From NCBI RefSeq assembly GCF_007827595.1, contig NZ_VISR01000027.1, positions 102,163-166,162 of the forward strand: a stretch of 64,000 nt of DNA, written 5' to 3'. The DNA is from Streptomyces sp. BK340 (GTDB taxonomy: Bacteria > Actinomycetota > Actinomycetes > Streptomycetales > Streptomycetaceae). The notes under the pieces were generated by a model that ran no database searches, was not told where the DNA came from, and was given only the letters and a program-made list of their open reading frames with translations. Position numbers and translations under genes: made by a program. This document shows, one piece after another, positions 35,811 to 44,178 of the stretch (the stretch's first letter is position 1; each line of letters starts with the position of its first letter).

Positions 35811-37172
35811 CTAGTCCGCGTTCGACGCGGTGTACGGCAGCCACTGGCCGACGCCGACGGCGTTGTACCAGTAGGCCTTGTCGCCGCGCATGCCCACCGT
35901 GCGGAACGGTTTTCCGTGGTCGTCGATCCGGGCCGTGCCCTGCTGGTCTCCGCTGCTCCAGCTCAGTTGGAGGTACCAGCCGACGTCGTGGCTGTCCGTG
36001 CTCGCGTCGATGTTGAGCACTTCCGGGTCGTCGACGGACACCTTGTACGGGAAGTTCGTCGCCCGCGTCGTGATGTTTCCCTCGTGACCGGGCACCGGCT
36101 TGGCGTTCGGGGACGGTGTGTCGAGGTCGAGGGCGAACGAGGCGGGTGCCAGGTCACCGCCGCACCCGCTGCCCATCATGTAGGCATTGCCCTTCGGCGC
36201 CGTGCGGTTGCTGGTGGTCACGACACGGAGCGCGTGCAGCACGACGGGCCGGCTGCTGCTGCCCTGCACGGTGACCTGGAGCCGCAGGTGCCCGGCCGGT
36301 GCGGCGCCCTGGGAGGCCGCCCAGCCGTCGGTGGCCTGACCGGCCGGCGGCGGAGCCACGCGGTCCGGCGGGCGCTGGAGGAGAAACCACTGGTCGCAGG
36401 GGCTGTCCCAGTTGTTCGTCAGGACGTTCACGTGGAACGGCGGTGCGGTGTCGCCGGCCGTGCCGCCGCTCTCCGAAGGCTTGCCGGCTTCCGTCGGCGT
36501 CCCGGGCCGGCGACTGGCATGGGCTGATGAGGACGGCGATGTGGTGGACGCCGGGGCGAACGTCCCGGCCGTTGCACGGTCGGACGCGGTCGCCGCGTCA
36601 CGTGCGGCACCGGACTGCCCGGCCGCACGCGGTGCGGTCCTCTCCCCGCTGTCGGAGGCCGATCCGAACTGCGTGGCCGCAGCGGCCACGGCAGCCGTGA
36701 CGGCGACTGCGCTCACGACGGCAGCGGCCACGACGGCGGACCGCCGCCTGCGGGGCCGTACGGCCGGGGCTGCGGTCGATGGCGGTTCGGCCGACGCCTC
36801 CGATGTGGCCGGTACGTCGGCGACTACGGCGACATGGGGGGCACCGGCCGGTTCGACCTCGGCGGAGTCCTCGGCGTGATCAGCGACCACCTCGACCTCG
36901 TGAGTGCCGGTCGTCTCGGTCGCCCGGCGGCGAGCGGCGTCCGCCAGGATCCAGCGGCGGTGCAGCTCCACCAACTCGTCCCGAGTGGCCCCGCACACGC
37001 GGGCGAGCCGCTCCAGTGGGGCGTAGTCGTTCGGCACCGTCGTGCCGTTGCAGTAGCGGTGCACCGTGGACGTGCTGATGTGGAGTCGCTTGCCGAGCGC
37101 GCCGTAGCTGCGGCCGGAACGCTCCTTCAGCGCGAGCAGCAGCTTCGCCAGTTCCTGTGACTCGTCCGCCAT
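35811..37172 (-). CDS. membrane-anchored HTH regulator, module A
   Basis: A one-component membrane regulator of 453 residues. An XRE-type helix-turn-helix fills residues 7-45 (SYGALGKRLHISTSTVHRYC), followed by a helical segment to residue 80. An acidic linker leads to one membrane helix (about 145-167). Outside lies a Ser/Thr linker and a conserved domain with WDSPC, RPP..VAPPP, GCGGD, FPYKVSVDDPEV and LQLSWSSG. A second copy is at 41781-43154. Each copy is divergent from a DUF4232 lipoprotein gene. The logical role is sensing outside and binding DNA inside, on that lipoprotein's promoter among others; this is inferred. Confidence 0.88.
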   Translation of the reverse strand: MADESQELAKLLLALKERSGRSYGALGKRLHISTSTVHRYCNGTTVPNDYAPLERLARVCGATRDELVELHRRWILADAARRRATETTGTHEVEVVADHAEDSAEVEPAGAPHVAVVADVPATSEASAEPPSTAAPAVRPRRRRSAVVAAAVVSAVAVTAAVAAAATQFGSASDSGERTAPRAAGQSGAARDAATASDRATAGTFAPASTTSPSSSAHASRRPGTPTEAGKPSESGGTAGDTAPPFHVNVLTNNWDSPCDQWFLLQRPPDRVAPPPAGQATDGWAASQGAAPAGHLRLQVTVQGSSSRPVVLHALRVVTTSNRTAPKGNAYMMGSGCGGDLAPASFALDLDTPSPNAKPVPGHEGNITTRATNFPYKVSVDDPEVLNIDASTDSHDVGWYLQLSWSSGDQQGTARIDDHGKPFRTVGMRGDKAYWYNAVGVGQWLPYTASNAD

Positions 37173-37200
37173 CGCCTCTCCCCCACCGTCCCAGAACGGC

Positions 37201-37242
37201 GTTCCAGGCCCCGACGTATCCCCAGTTCAGACGGCCTGGAAC
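37201..37242. promoter_or_regulatory. module A intergenic element
   Basis: GTTCCAGGCC (37201-37210) and GGCCTGGAAC (37233-37242) are perfect ten-base inverted arms 22 bases apart, enclosing CCCCAG-TTCAGA (37220-37231). The left arm core GTTCCAG and CCCCAG-YTCAGA recur, with nearly the same spacing, in module B (43187-43218). Confidence 0.6.
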
Positions 37243-37367
37243 CGTTTCAGGGTTCCCAACTACCCATGGAATCTAGCGGGTGAGACGGATCGCACCGCAC
37301 GGTTCAGGTCATCGGCCGGTTCACCCGATCCGGCCCCGACCGAACCAACCAACGGGAGAAGCACCAC

Positions 37368-38033
37368 ATGTCCGTCCAGCGCTTCCTGGTCTCCACGGCC
37401 ACCCTGGCCCTCGGCTCCTTCGCCCTCGTCGCCTGCGACCCCGGCTCCGCCACGGGTTCCGCTCCCACCGGCACGGCCGCCACCGCATCGGCTCCGGCGC
37501 ACGCCACCGCCTCGCCCACCGTCGACGCGTCCCTCGCCTCCACCGGAACAGCAGCGAAGGGCAACGGCTCGGCCAAGGCCACGCCCACGGCCGCCCGGCA
37601 GACCGGCACGCACAGCTCGGGCACGGCGTCCGGCGGCGGCACCCGAGCCGGGATGTGCCGGGCCGGCCAGCTGACGGTCACCGCCGCCCCGGTCTCACAG
37701 CCCTTGAACCACCTGCTGATCACCGCCAAGAACACCAGCGGCGCCCGCTGCGATCTCGGCATCATCGGCCTCGTCACCTTCGACGGCCGCGTCCGGGCAA
37801 CCACCCCCGGCGGTATCGGCGGCGGTCCCAACATCCTGCGTCCCGGACAGTCGAACTACGAGGGCGTCGCACTCGACCAGCAGGACGCCCCGGGGCAGGG
37901 CAGCGACACCTCGTACCTGACCGTGAAGCTGGACAGCGGCGACACCCTCCGTATCCCGGTGAAGGCACACGTTCACGCCCCGCGGATCTCGGTCTGGGAG
38001 CCCTCCGCGGCCGACGCGCTCTCCGCCGCGTAA
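37368..38033 (+). CDS. DUF4232 lipoprotein, module A
   Basis: The protein (221 aa) has a signal peptide ending in lipobox L-V-A-C, a Ser/Thr/Ala-rich linker of about 70 residues and a DUF4232 domain. The domain reads CRAGQLTVTAAPVSQPLNHL, then NTSGARCDLGIIGLVTF and a late DSGDTLRIPV strand. The two domain cysteines probably pair. GGGAG precedes ATG 37368. It is divergent from the membrane regulator of the same module, and the last 61 bases overlap the opposing ATPase gene. Confidence 0.88.
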   Translation: MSVQRFLVSTATLALGSFALVACDPGSATGSAPTGTAATASAPAHATASPTVDASLASTGTAAKGNGSAKATPTAARQTGTHSSGTASGGGTRAGMCRAGQLTVTAAPVSQPLNHLLITAKNTSGARCDLGIIGLVTFDGRVRATTPGGIGGGPNILRPGQSNYEGVALDQQDAPGQGSDTSYLTVKLDSGDTLRIPVKAHVHAPRISVWEPSAADALSAA

Positions 38034-38482
38034 GGACACGACCCCGTCCGGGTGCCGACCGTGACACGGTCGGCACCCACGGCGTCCCGGTACCACTCGC
38101 ACCACACCAGCTTCCCGGGGCTGCGTTGCGCCACGCCCCACTTGTCACTGAGTGCGGCGACGAGCAGCAGCCCACGCCCGCCCTCGTCCGGGTCGTCGGC
38201 GATCCTCGGCACACCGGGTCCGCTGTCATGCACTTCGGCCCGCACGACCAGCCCGTCGTACCGCAGCCGCAACAGGAACCCCCGCCCCGGCGGCGCCCCG
38301 TGCAGCAGCGCATTCGTGGCCAACTCGCTCACGCAGAGCGACAGATCGGCGGAGCGGTCCCATTCGGCCAGCCCCCAGTACCTCAACGACCACTCGGCGA
38401 ACCGCCTGGCCGCGGGCACGGACCGGCGGGCGCGGCCGTAGAACTGGTCGCGGTGGTAGAGGAGTTCGGGTTGTGTATTCAC
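37973..38482 (-). CDS. HATPase-domain protein, anti-sigma-like (AbaA type)
   Basis: This small protein of 169 residues is a stand-alone GHKL ATPase of the RsbW/SpoIIAB group. Its N box is LCVSELATNALLHG and its G1 box DSGPGVPRI, followed by GGRGLLLVAALSDKWG. Such proteins bind sigma factors or their partners. It lies next to a DUF5753 regulator and a DUF397 gene, the trio known from abaA- and whiJ-like loci of Streptomyces, where it acts in development and antibiotic control. GTG 38482 is the chosen start; GTG 38506 is possible. Confidence 0.87.
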   Translation of the reverse strand: MNTQPELLYHRDQFYGRARRSVPAARRFAEWSLRYWGLAEWDRSADLSLCVSELATNALLHGAPPGRGFLLRLRYDGLVVRAEVHDSGPGVPRIADDPDEGGRGLLLVAALSDKWGVAQRSPGKLVWCEWYRDAVGADRVTVGTRTGSCPYAAESASAAEGSQTEIRGA

Positions 38483-38529
38483 GGGGCGACTGTCGCGCAG
38501 AGTCACTAGGCTGGATCAGTGAGTGAGCC

Positions 38530-38548
38530 CGTACAAAGCGTTTGTACG
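38530..38548. promoter_or_regulatory. operator-like palindrome CGTACAAA-N3-TTTGTACG
   Basis: Perfect eight-base arms around GCG, between the divergent ATPase gene and the DUF5753 regulator gene, 47 bases ahead of the latter's ATG. It is the obvious candidate site for that regulator. Confidence 0.65.
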
Positions 38549-38594
38549 GGATTGTGCGGGGGTCGGGCACGGGCAGGCGTGGGAGTTCAGCAGC

Positions 38595-39410
38595 ATGACG
38601 ACTTCTCGGAAGAACCAGTCGGCCATGCGGATGCTCGGCCGCCAGCTCGCCACGGCGCGCAGGGCGGCAGGTCTGAGCCAGTCGGGCCTGAGTGCCGCGC
38701 TGAACATCAACGAGGAGACGATCGCCTCGATCGAACAGGGCCGACGGTCGCTGAAGCAGGACATCGCCGAGATCTTCGACGAATTCCTGGGCACCAAGGG
38801 GACGCTGACGGCGGGAGTGGCCAACCTTCCGGAGGTGGATCAATTTCCGATGTGGGCCGAGGAGTACATGGATCAGGAGCGGGTGGCGATTGCATTGTCC
38901 TGGTACGACAACGCGGTCATCCCCGGTCTGCTCCAGAACGACGCGTACGCGCGTGCAGTCCTGCAGAACCGTGTTCCGGCCTACGCCGAGGAGCAGTTGG
39001 AGAACTCACTGAGGCTGCGCCTCGACCGCCAGGAGATCCTGCACCGAAAGAACCCGCCGACGTTGAGCTTCGTGGTCTGGGAGCCCGCGCTGCTCCTGCA
39101 GCTGGGATCGGCCGGGGTGTGCAGGCAACAGCTCCGGTTCCTGCGCGAGATGGCCGAACTGCCCTGCGTCTCGCTCCAGGTCCTGCCATTGAGCAGTCCC
39201 TGCCACGCAGGGGTCGACGGCCCGTTCACGCTTCTGGAAACCCCTGACCACCAACATGTCGCGTACACCGAGTCGCAACGCGGCAGCCAGTGGGTCTCTG
39301 ACGCAGATGAGGTGTCCATCCTTTCGCGTAAGTATGCGATGCTGCGGACACAGGCCCTGACCACGCAGGATTCGATGGGCCTGCTCGACCGCCTGGTAGG
39401 AGAACAATGA
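38595..39410 (+). CDS. XRE regulator with DUF5753 domain (WhiJ-like)
   Basis: A 271-residue DNA-binding protein: an N-terminal XRE helix-turn-helix (LGRQLATARRAAGLSQSGLS, then EETIASIEQGRRSL) and a C-terminal DUF5753 domain of about 170 residues (YDNAVIPGLLQNDAYARAVL, then FVVWEPALLLQLG). It overlaps the DUF397 gene by ATGA. The family is large in Streptomyces; WhiJ represses development until its small DUF397 partner intervenes. ATG 38595 follows GGGAG; an earlier in-frame ATG lies beyond the palindrome and is less likely. Confidence 0.92.
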   Translation: MTTSRKNQSAMRMLGRQLATARRAAGLSQSGLSAALNINEETIASIEQGRRSLKQDIAEIFDEFLGTKGTLTAGVANLPEVDQFPMWAEEYMDQERVAIALSWYDNAVIPGLLQNDAYARAVLQNRVPAYAEEQLENSLRLRLDRQEILHRKNPPTLSFVVWEPALLLQLGSAGVCRQQLRFLREMAELPCVSLQVLPLSSPCHAGVDGPFTLLETPDHQHVAYTESQRGSQWVSDADEVSILSRKYAMLRTQALTTQDSMGLLDRLVGEQ

Positions 39411-39595
39411 GCGCCGAAGCACTTCAGTGGTTCAAGTCGAGCTACAGCGGTAGCGAGGGCGGCCAGTGCCTCGAAGTAGCCGCCTCCTCCCACACCGTCC
39501 ACATCCGCGACTCGAAGCAGAACCCCTCCGACGCCCCAACCCTCCGGATCGCACCGGCCACTTGGGCTTCCTTCACGGAGTTCGCCTCGCGCTAG
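39407..39595 (+). CDS. DUF397 small protein
   Basis: The 62-residue protein is a single DUF397 domain: FKSSYSGSEGGQCLEVA, then VHIRDSKQNPSDAPTL and the closing WASFTEFA. All the usual marks (SSYS, one Cys, RDSK, WxxF) are present. It overlaps the stop of the DUF5753 regulator and is thought to modulate it; in whiJ loci the small partner relieves repression. Confidence 0.93.
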   Translation: MSAEALQWFKSSYSGSEGGQCLEVAASSHTVHIRDSKQNPSDAPTLRIAPATWASFTEFASR

Positions 39596-39627
39596 CGTTG
39601 TCAGTGCCGCCCCTTACAGTCACTGAC

Positions 39628-40443
39628 ATGGCGACTCTTCCCAACCCGCTGCCCAAGTTGACGACGGACCCGAGTGGTCGGTCCCTCGGGCTCCAGCTGC
39701 CGCCCGGCAGACTGATCGACGCGACGGACGAAGGCCCCTGGCACGAGCCGCTGTTGTGGCATGCGGAGAAGGCGGCCGCGCCCGGTACCTGGAAGGCGCT
39801 CGGCGCACCGTCCGCGCGTGCCGGGCTGCTTCCCGTGCTGGTGGATGTGCACGACCAGCAGGGCGGGCCGGTGAACTGGGGGCTGGCACCGGACGAGGTG
39901 TCGTACCCGGGCGATCACGACGCCGAGGACGTCCTCGTGGAGTACTGGGAGGACTGCGCGGAGGATGAACTGACGGAAGAGGCCGAGCCGTTCGGGACCG
40001 AGTGGCCGGGTCTCGCGCCCGCCCTCTCCCCCACCGCCGACCCGGACACCCGGGCCGCGCAGGTCGCGGACTCGTTGGCGGACGGCACCCGGGCCTGGCT
40101 GAAGGACCCGCACCTTGCCCTCGTTCCGGCGCGGCGGTCCGCGGACATCCCGGCGGCGATCGGCTGGTCGGGGCCGCTGAACTACGAGGACGACGTGGCC
40201 CGGCTGTGCAGCGTGCTGCGCTCCTGGGAGGACCGCTTCGGTATACGGGTGGTGGCGCTGACCTTCGACACGCTGACCGTGTCCGTCGCCGCGCCGCCGG
40301 CCACCCTGGCCGAGGCCGAGGCGGTGGCGGCGGAGCACTTCGCGTTCTGCCCGGACAACATCACGCAGAACGGCCCGGACACCCTGCGTGCGTACGCCAA
40401 GGGGCTGATCGGCGAGCCGGCCTGGTCCTTCTGGTGGGACTGA
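39628..40443 (+). CDS. DUF4253 protein
   Basis: A soluble acidic protein of 271 residues. The C-terminal half carries the DUF4253 core: LVPARRSADIPAAIGWSGPL, then VLRSWEDRFGIRVVALTFDTL and the end LRAYAKGLIGEPAWSFWWD. The N-terminal half is variable. Its role is not known; related genes occur beside toxin immunity or polymorphic loci, but no such genes are seen here. ATG 39628 lies 32 bases past DUF397 and may belong to the same transcript. Confidence 0.87.
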   Translation: MATLPNPLPKLTTDPSGRSLGLQLPPGRLIDATDEGPWHEPLLWHAEKAAAPGTWKALGAPSARAGLLPVLVDVHDQQGGPVNWGLAPDEVSYPGDHDAEDVLVEYWEDCAEDELTEEAEPFGTEWPGLAPALSPTADPDTRAAQVADSLADGTRAWLKDPHLALVPARRSADIPAAIGWSGPLNYEDDVARLCSVLRSWEDRFGIRVVALTFDTLTVSVAAPPATLAEAEAVAAEHFAFCPDNITQNGPDTLRAYAKGLIGEPAWSFWWD

Positions 40444-40459
40444 CGCCCGTCGGCGACGC

Positions 40460-41662
40460 TCAGCCCCGCAGCCCTCTGCCCAGTCGCCGCAGGCCCTCCG
40501 CGATCTCCTGCGGTGTCTGGGTGACGAAGCACAGGCGGAGGGTGGAGGGGTCGGGGGCGCCGGCGTAGAAGGGGGCGCCGGGGACGTAGGCGACGTCCTG
40601 CTTCACCACGGCGGGGAGCAGGGCCGTGGTGTCGTACGACTCCGGGAGGCGGACCCACAGGAACATGCCGCCCTCGGGCCGGCTCCAGGTGGAACCCTCG
40701 GGGAGGACGTGGGGGAGGCCGGCCAGCATGGCGTCCCGGCGTTCGCCGTAGACGGCGCGGACACGGGCCACGTGGGCGTCCAGGACGTGCAGATAGCGGG
40801 CCGCGGCGAGCTGGTTGACGGTTGCCGTGTGCACGTCCGCTGCCTGCTTGGCGACCGTGCACGCGCGCCGGAGCTCCGCGGGCGCGCGGAGCCAGCCGAG
40901 GCGGAGACCGGGGGCCATGACCTTGGAGAAGGAGCCGAGCAGGACGACACGGTCCTCTGCGCCCGGGCAGGCGGCGATCCAGGGCGGGCGGGTGCCGTCG
41001 TAGCGGAGTTCGCCGTAGGGGTCGTCCTCGATGATCCACAGACCCTGGCGGGCGGCCACGGCGGCGACGGCCTCGCGGCGCGGGGTCGGCATCGTACGGC
41101 CGGTGGGGTTCTGGAAGGTGGGGACGAGGTAGAGCAGCTTCGGGCGCTCGCGCCGCACCGCCTCCCCCAGGGCCGCCGGGTCGACGCCGTCCTCGTCCCC
41201 GGGCACGGCCACCACCCGCGCCCCCGCCAGCCCGAAGACCTGAAGTGCCGCCAGATAGCAGGGGCTTTCGACCAGCACCGTGTCGCCGGGCTCGATCAGC
41301 GCCGTCGCCAGCAGGGACAGGGCCTGCTGGGAGCCGGTGGTGATGAGCAGGTCGTCGGGGGCGGTGGGCAGGCCGAACGCGGTGATGCGCTCCGCCAGGC
41401 CGGACCGGAGGAGCGGCTCGCCCTCCGTGGTGGCGTACTGGAGCGCCTGAGCGGGGATCTCCGCCAGCACGTCCCGGAACGCGGCCGCTATGCCTTCGTG
41501 GTCGAACATTTCGGGGGCCGGAAGACCTCCCGCGAAGTTGATCACCTCGGGGCGTGCGGTGACCGCCAGGATGTCCCGGACGGGCGAGCCGCCCACGCTG
41601 CGGGCACGGGCCGCGAGCGGCGGAACGGCGGCGCGGGGCGGTGCGGGTTCGGCGACGGACAT
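40460..41662 (-). CDS. PLP-dependent aminotransferase (LysN/2-aminoadipate type)
   Basis: This fold-type I aminotransferase (400 aa) has the PLP lysine in LLGSFSKVMAPGLRLGW, a glycine-rich FAGGLPAPEMF opening, ITTGSQQALSLLATAL for phosphate binding, and PTFQNPTGRTMP with the substrate-side Asn. The Asp that binds the pyridine nitrogen is in IIEDDPYGELRY. It matches 2-aminoadipate or aromatic aminotransferases without the GntR-type DNA-binding domain seen in MocR regulators. It starts at ATG 41662 and is not clearly linked with its neighbours. Confidence 0.93.
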   Translation of the reverse strand: MSVAEPAPPRAAVPPLAARARSVGGSPVRDILAVTARPEVINFAGGLPAPEMFDHEGIAAAFRDVLAEIPAQALQYATTEGEPLLRSGLAERITAFGLPTAPDDLLITTGSQQALSLLATALIEPGDTVLVESPCYLAALQVFGLAGARVVAVPGDEDGVDPAALGEAVRRERPKLLYLVPTFQNPTGRTMPTPRREAVAAVAARQGLWIIEDDPYGELRYDGTRPPWIAACPGAEDRVVLLGSFSKVMAPGLRLGWLRAPAELRRACTVAKQAADVHTATVNQLAAARYLHVLDAHVARVRAVYGERRDAMLAGLPHVLPEGSTWSRPEGGMFLWVRLPESYDTTALLPAVVKQDVAYVPGAPFYAGAPDPSTLRLCFVTQTPQEIAEGLRRLGRGLRG

Positions 41663-41780
41663 GGTCGGCTCTCCTTCGGCTCCGGGAACTGCCTCTCCGC
41701 GCGCAGCCTAGGGACTACATGCCCTCTACACCCGTAATTCCGCGATCCGGACACCCGGAGAACCGCCGAGGTTCTCCGCC

Positions 41781-43154
41781 TCACTCCGGGATCGTGGTGC
41801 CCTCCTTGACCCATCCCGAGCCGCCCAGCGGGAACTCGTAGGCGGGACGGCCGTTGTTGCCGCTCGTGCGGAACAGCCGGCCGTGGTTGTCGACCTGCAG
41901 CACGCCGTGGCGGGAGCCACTGGACCAGGCCAGCGACAGGGACCAGCTCACGTCGTACGCCGAGGCCTCGGCCGTTACGTGGAACACCTCGGGGTCCGAC
42001 TCGCTGACCTTGAACGGGAAGTCCTGCTGCCCTGACTCGGGTTGGACGGCGGGACGCACGGAGTCGAGCGCGACGGTGAAGGAGCGGGTCGGGACCTTCC
42101 CGCCGCAGCCGACACCGGGGTAGGCCATGGCGTAGTCGTTCCAGGCGAGCGGTGTGCGCTTGGTGATCGTATGGACCGTCAGGCTCTCCACGACCACGGT
42201 CTGCTTGCCGGTGCCCTGCACGGTGAGCGTGACCTCCTGCTTCCCCGACGAGACGGCACCGTGCGCGGCCACCCAGGCAGTCGCGGCGTCCTCGGTCGGC
42301 GGCGGGGCCACCTCGGCCGGAGGGCGGTTGATCAAGTAGCGCCCGTCGCACGGGCTGTCCCAGGTGTACGCGCTGGTCGCCACCGTCAGCGGAGCGGCGT
42401 CGGAGGCGCCGCCGGCGGACTCGGCCCTGCCCTTGTCGTCCGACTTCGGTTCGGCCTCGGCCGGCTCCGAGGGTGAACCCGAAGGTGACGCGGAGACGGA
42501 GGCGGAGGCGGACGGCGAGGTGCGGGTGCGCGGTGCCTTAGAGGTGTGTCCGCCCGCCGTCGCGTGACCCGGCGTCGAGGCCGCCGCGAGGGGACGGCCG
42601 TCCCCGGCGTCCGAGCCGCCGGGGGTCAGGTTCACGGCCAGCGCGACGGCACCGATCACAGCGGCGACGGCGATCCCGGCGGCGACGACGGTACGGGTAC
42701 GACGACGCACGGTGGGCGTCGGCGCGTCCGGTGCCTCGACAACCGGCTCGGCCAGCCGCTCCGGCCCGGTCGGCGGCTCCGGCTCAGCCGGCGGCTCCGG
42801 CTCGACCGGCGACTCCGGCTCGGGCTCAGGCGTGTTCTCCGCCGGCACGGGCGCGGGAGTGGTCTCCGCCGGCCCCGGGCCGGTCGCCTCCGCCTTGCCC
42901 CGGCCCCGCATCGCGTCCGCCACCACCCACCGCCGGTGCAGCTCGACCAGTTCGTCCGGCGAGGCCTTGCAGAGGCGGGCCAGGCGTTCCACCGGGGCGT
43001 AGTCGGTCGGTACGGCGTCCCCGTTGCAGTACCGGTGCAGCGTCGACGTACTCATGTGGAGCCGTTTGGCCAGGACGCCGTAGCTGAGCCCCGACCGGTC
43101 CTTCAACTCCCTTAACAGCTCGGCGAAAGCGGCGCCAGCAGTGCTGTCCGGCAC
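41781..43154 (-). CDS. membrane-anchored HTH regulator, module B
   Basis: Paralogue of 35811-37172 (457 aa). The HTH (SYGVLAKRLHMSTSTLHRYC) fills about residues 8-45; a Pro/Glu-rich linker of about 60 residues leads to one membrane helix (156-175). The outer domain keeps WDSPC, RPPAEVAPPP, VGCGGK, FPFKVSESDPEV and LSLAWSSG. Codon 14 (43113-43115) is TTA, the rare leucine codon read only by bldA tRNA, so translation probably waits for late growth; copy A lacks it. GTG 43154 follows GGAGGAA. The DUF4232 lipoprotein at 43338 is divergent. Confidence 0.88.
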   Translation of the reverse strand: MPDSTAGAAFAELLRELKDRSGLSYGVLAKRLHMSTSTLHRYCNGDAVPTDYAPVERLARLCKASPDELVELHRRWVVADAMRGRGKAEATGPGPAETTPAPVPAENTPEPEPESPVEPEPPAEPEPPTGPERLAEPVVEAPDAPTPTVRRRTRTVVAAGIAVAAVIGAVALAVNLTPGGSDAGDGRPLAAASTPGHATAGGHTSKAPRTRTSPSASASVSASPSGSPSEPAEAEPKSDDKGRAESAGGASDAAPLTVATSAYTWDSPCDGRYLINRPPAEVAPPPTEDAATAWVAAHGAVSSGKQEVTLTVQGTGKQTVVVESLTVHTITKRTPLAWNDYAMAYPGVGCGGKVPTRSFTVALDSVRPAVQPESGQQDFPFKVSESDPEVFHVTAEASAYDVSWSLSLAWSSGSRHGVLQVDNHGRLFRTSGNNGRPAYEFPLGGSGWVKEGTTIPE

Positions 43155-43186
43155 TGTTCCTCCATCTCCCCGTGTCCCGTCCCCGC

Positions 43187-43218
43187 GTTCCAGGGAGGGG
43201 ACATCTCCCCAGCTCAGA
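43187..43218. promoter_or_regulatory. module B intergenic element
   Basis: GTTCCAG (43187-43193) and CCCCAGCTCAGA (43207-43218) repeat the pair seen in module A with a start-to-start distance of 20 instead of 19 bases. The inverted right arm of module A is only partly preserved (CCCTGG at 43241-43246). Confidence 0.55.
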
Positions 43219-43337
43219 GCCTATGCGGGCATTCCAGCGTCCCTGGTCCTCCGCCGGGTGTGGCAGGCGGGACGGACCGCCCCACAAGCTGTGGCCATCC
43301 AAGCACGCCACCACTCGGCCAAGAGAAGAGACCAGCC

Positions 43338-44099
43338 ATGCGCACCCGTCGTACCCACCTGTTCGCGGTCACCGGAGTCGCCCTCACCGCGCTCGCCCTC
43401 ACGGCGTGCGGCAGCGGCACGGGGACGAGGGACGAAGGTGCCTCGAAGACCTCCTTCACGGAGGCCCCGGCCACGGGCGGCAAGGGCACCGTGGTCCCGG
43501 CCTCCGGCAAATCGACGGACTCGGGCTCCGCTTCGGGCTCGTCGGGCTCCGCCAACGGCTCCTCCGGCTCCGCCAACGGCTCCTCGACGTCGTCGGGCTC
43601 GGGATCCTCCGGTTCCCCGGGCTCGTCGTCCGCCGGCTCGGGCCGCTCCTCGGACCCGTGGGACCCGAAGAACCGCGTCCTGTGCAACGGGTCCAACACC
43701 AAGGTCACCGCGCAGCCGGTGTCCCGACCGCTCAACCACATGATCATCACGGTCAGGAACACCGGCTCGAAGTACTGCGACCTGACCTACTTCCCCATCC
43801 TGCGCTTCGACGAGATGCAGTGGGTGCCGCAGGCCGACGAGGAGACCCACCCGCAGGCCGTGACGACCCTCGCGCCCGGCGAGTCCGGGTACGCGGCCGT
43901 CCTGCTCTCCGCCGCCGACGGCAGCGGCGAGGGCGGCACGACGGGCCACAAGCTGGTGGTCGGCTTCCAGGGGAAGACCCCCAACAGCAGCGGCGGCGCC
44001 TCCGCGACCCCGGCGCTGCCCGCGAAGGGCGTGTACTACGACAGCTCGCTGAAGGTCACGTACTGGCAGCACGACCTGGACGACATCGCCGGCTGGTGA
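43338..44099 (+). CDS. DUF4232 lipoprotein, module B
   Basis: A 253-residue lipoprotein: signal peptide with lipobox L-T-A-C, then a long Ser/Gly repeat linker (about 60 residues with the repeated phrase SGSANGSS), then a DUF4232 domain. The domain shares VTAQPVSRPLNHMIITVRNT and YCDL with copy A, plus a cysteine ahead of it (LCNGSNTK). ATG 43338 follows a weak GAGA. A perfect hairpin closes the gene. With its divergent regulator it forms the second copy of the module. Confidence 0.88.
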   Translation: MRTRRTHLFAVTGVALTALALTACGSGTGTRDEGASKTSFTEAPATGGKGTVVPASGKSTDSGSASGSSGSANGSSGSANGSSTSSGSGSSGSPGSSSAGSGRSSDPWDPKNRVLCNGSNTKVTAQPVSRPLNHMIITVRNTGSKYCDLTYFPILRFDEMQWVPQADEETHPQAVTTLAPGESGYAAVLLSAADGSGEGGTTGHKLVVGFQGKTPNSSGGASATPALPAKGVYYDSSLKVTYWQHDLDDIAGW

Positions 44100-44104
44100 A
44101 CCGT

Positions 44105-44138
44105 CGAGGCCGCCCGGGCGACTGCCCGGGCGGCCTCG
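44105..44138 (+). terminator. hairpin terminator after module B lipoprotein
   Basis: Two perfect 15-base arms, starting CGAGGCCGCC and ending GGCGGCCTCG, with loop GACT. It would also serve the opposing DUF805 gene from the other side. Confidence 0.75.
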
Positions 44139-44178
44139 GTGTGCGGTCGCCGGACGACGGACGGCGACGCGCGGGGCG

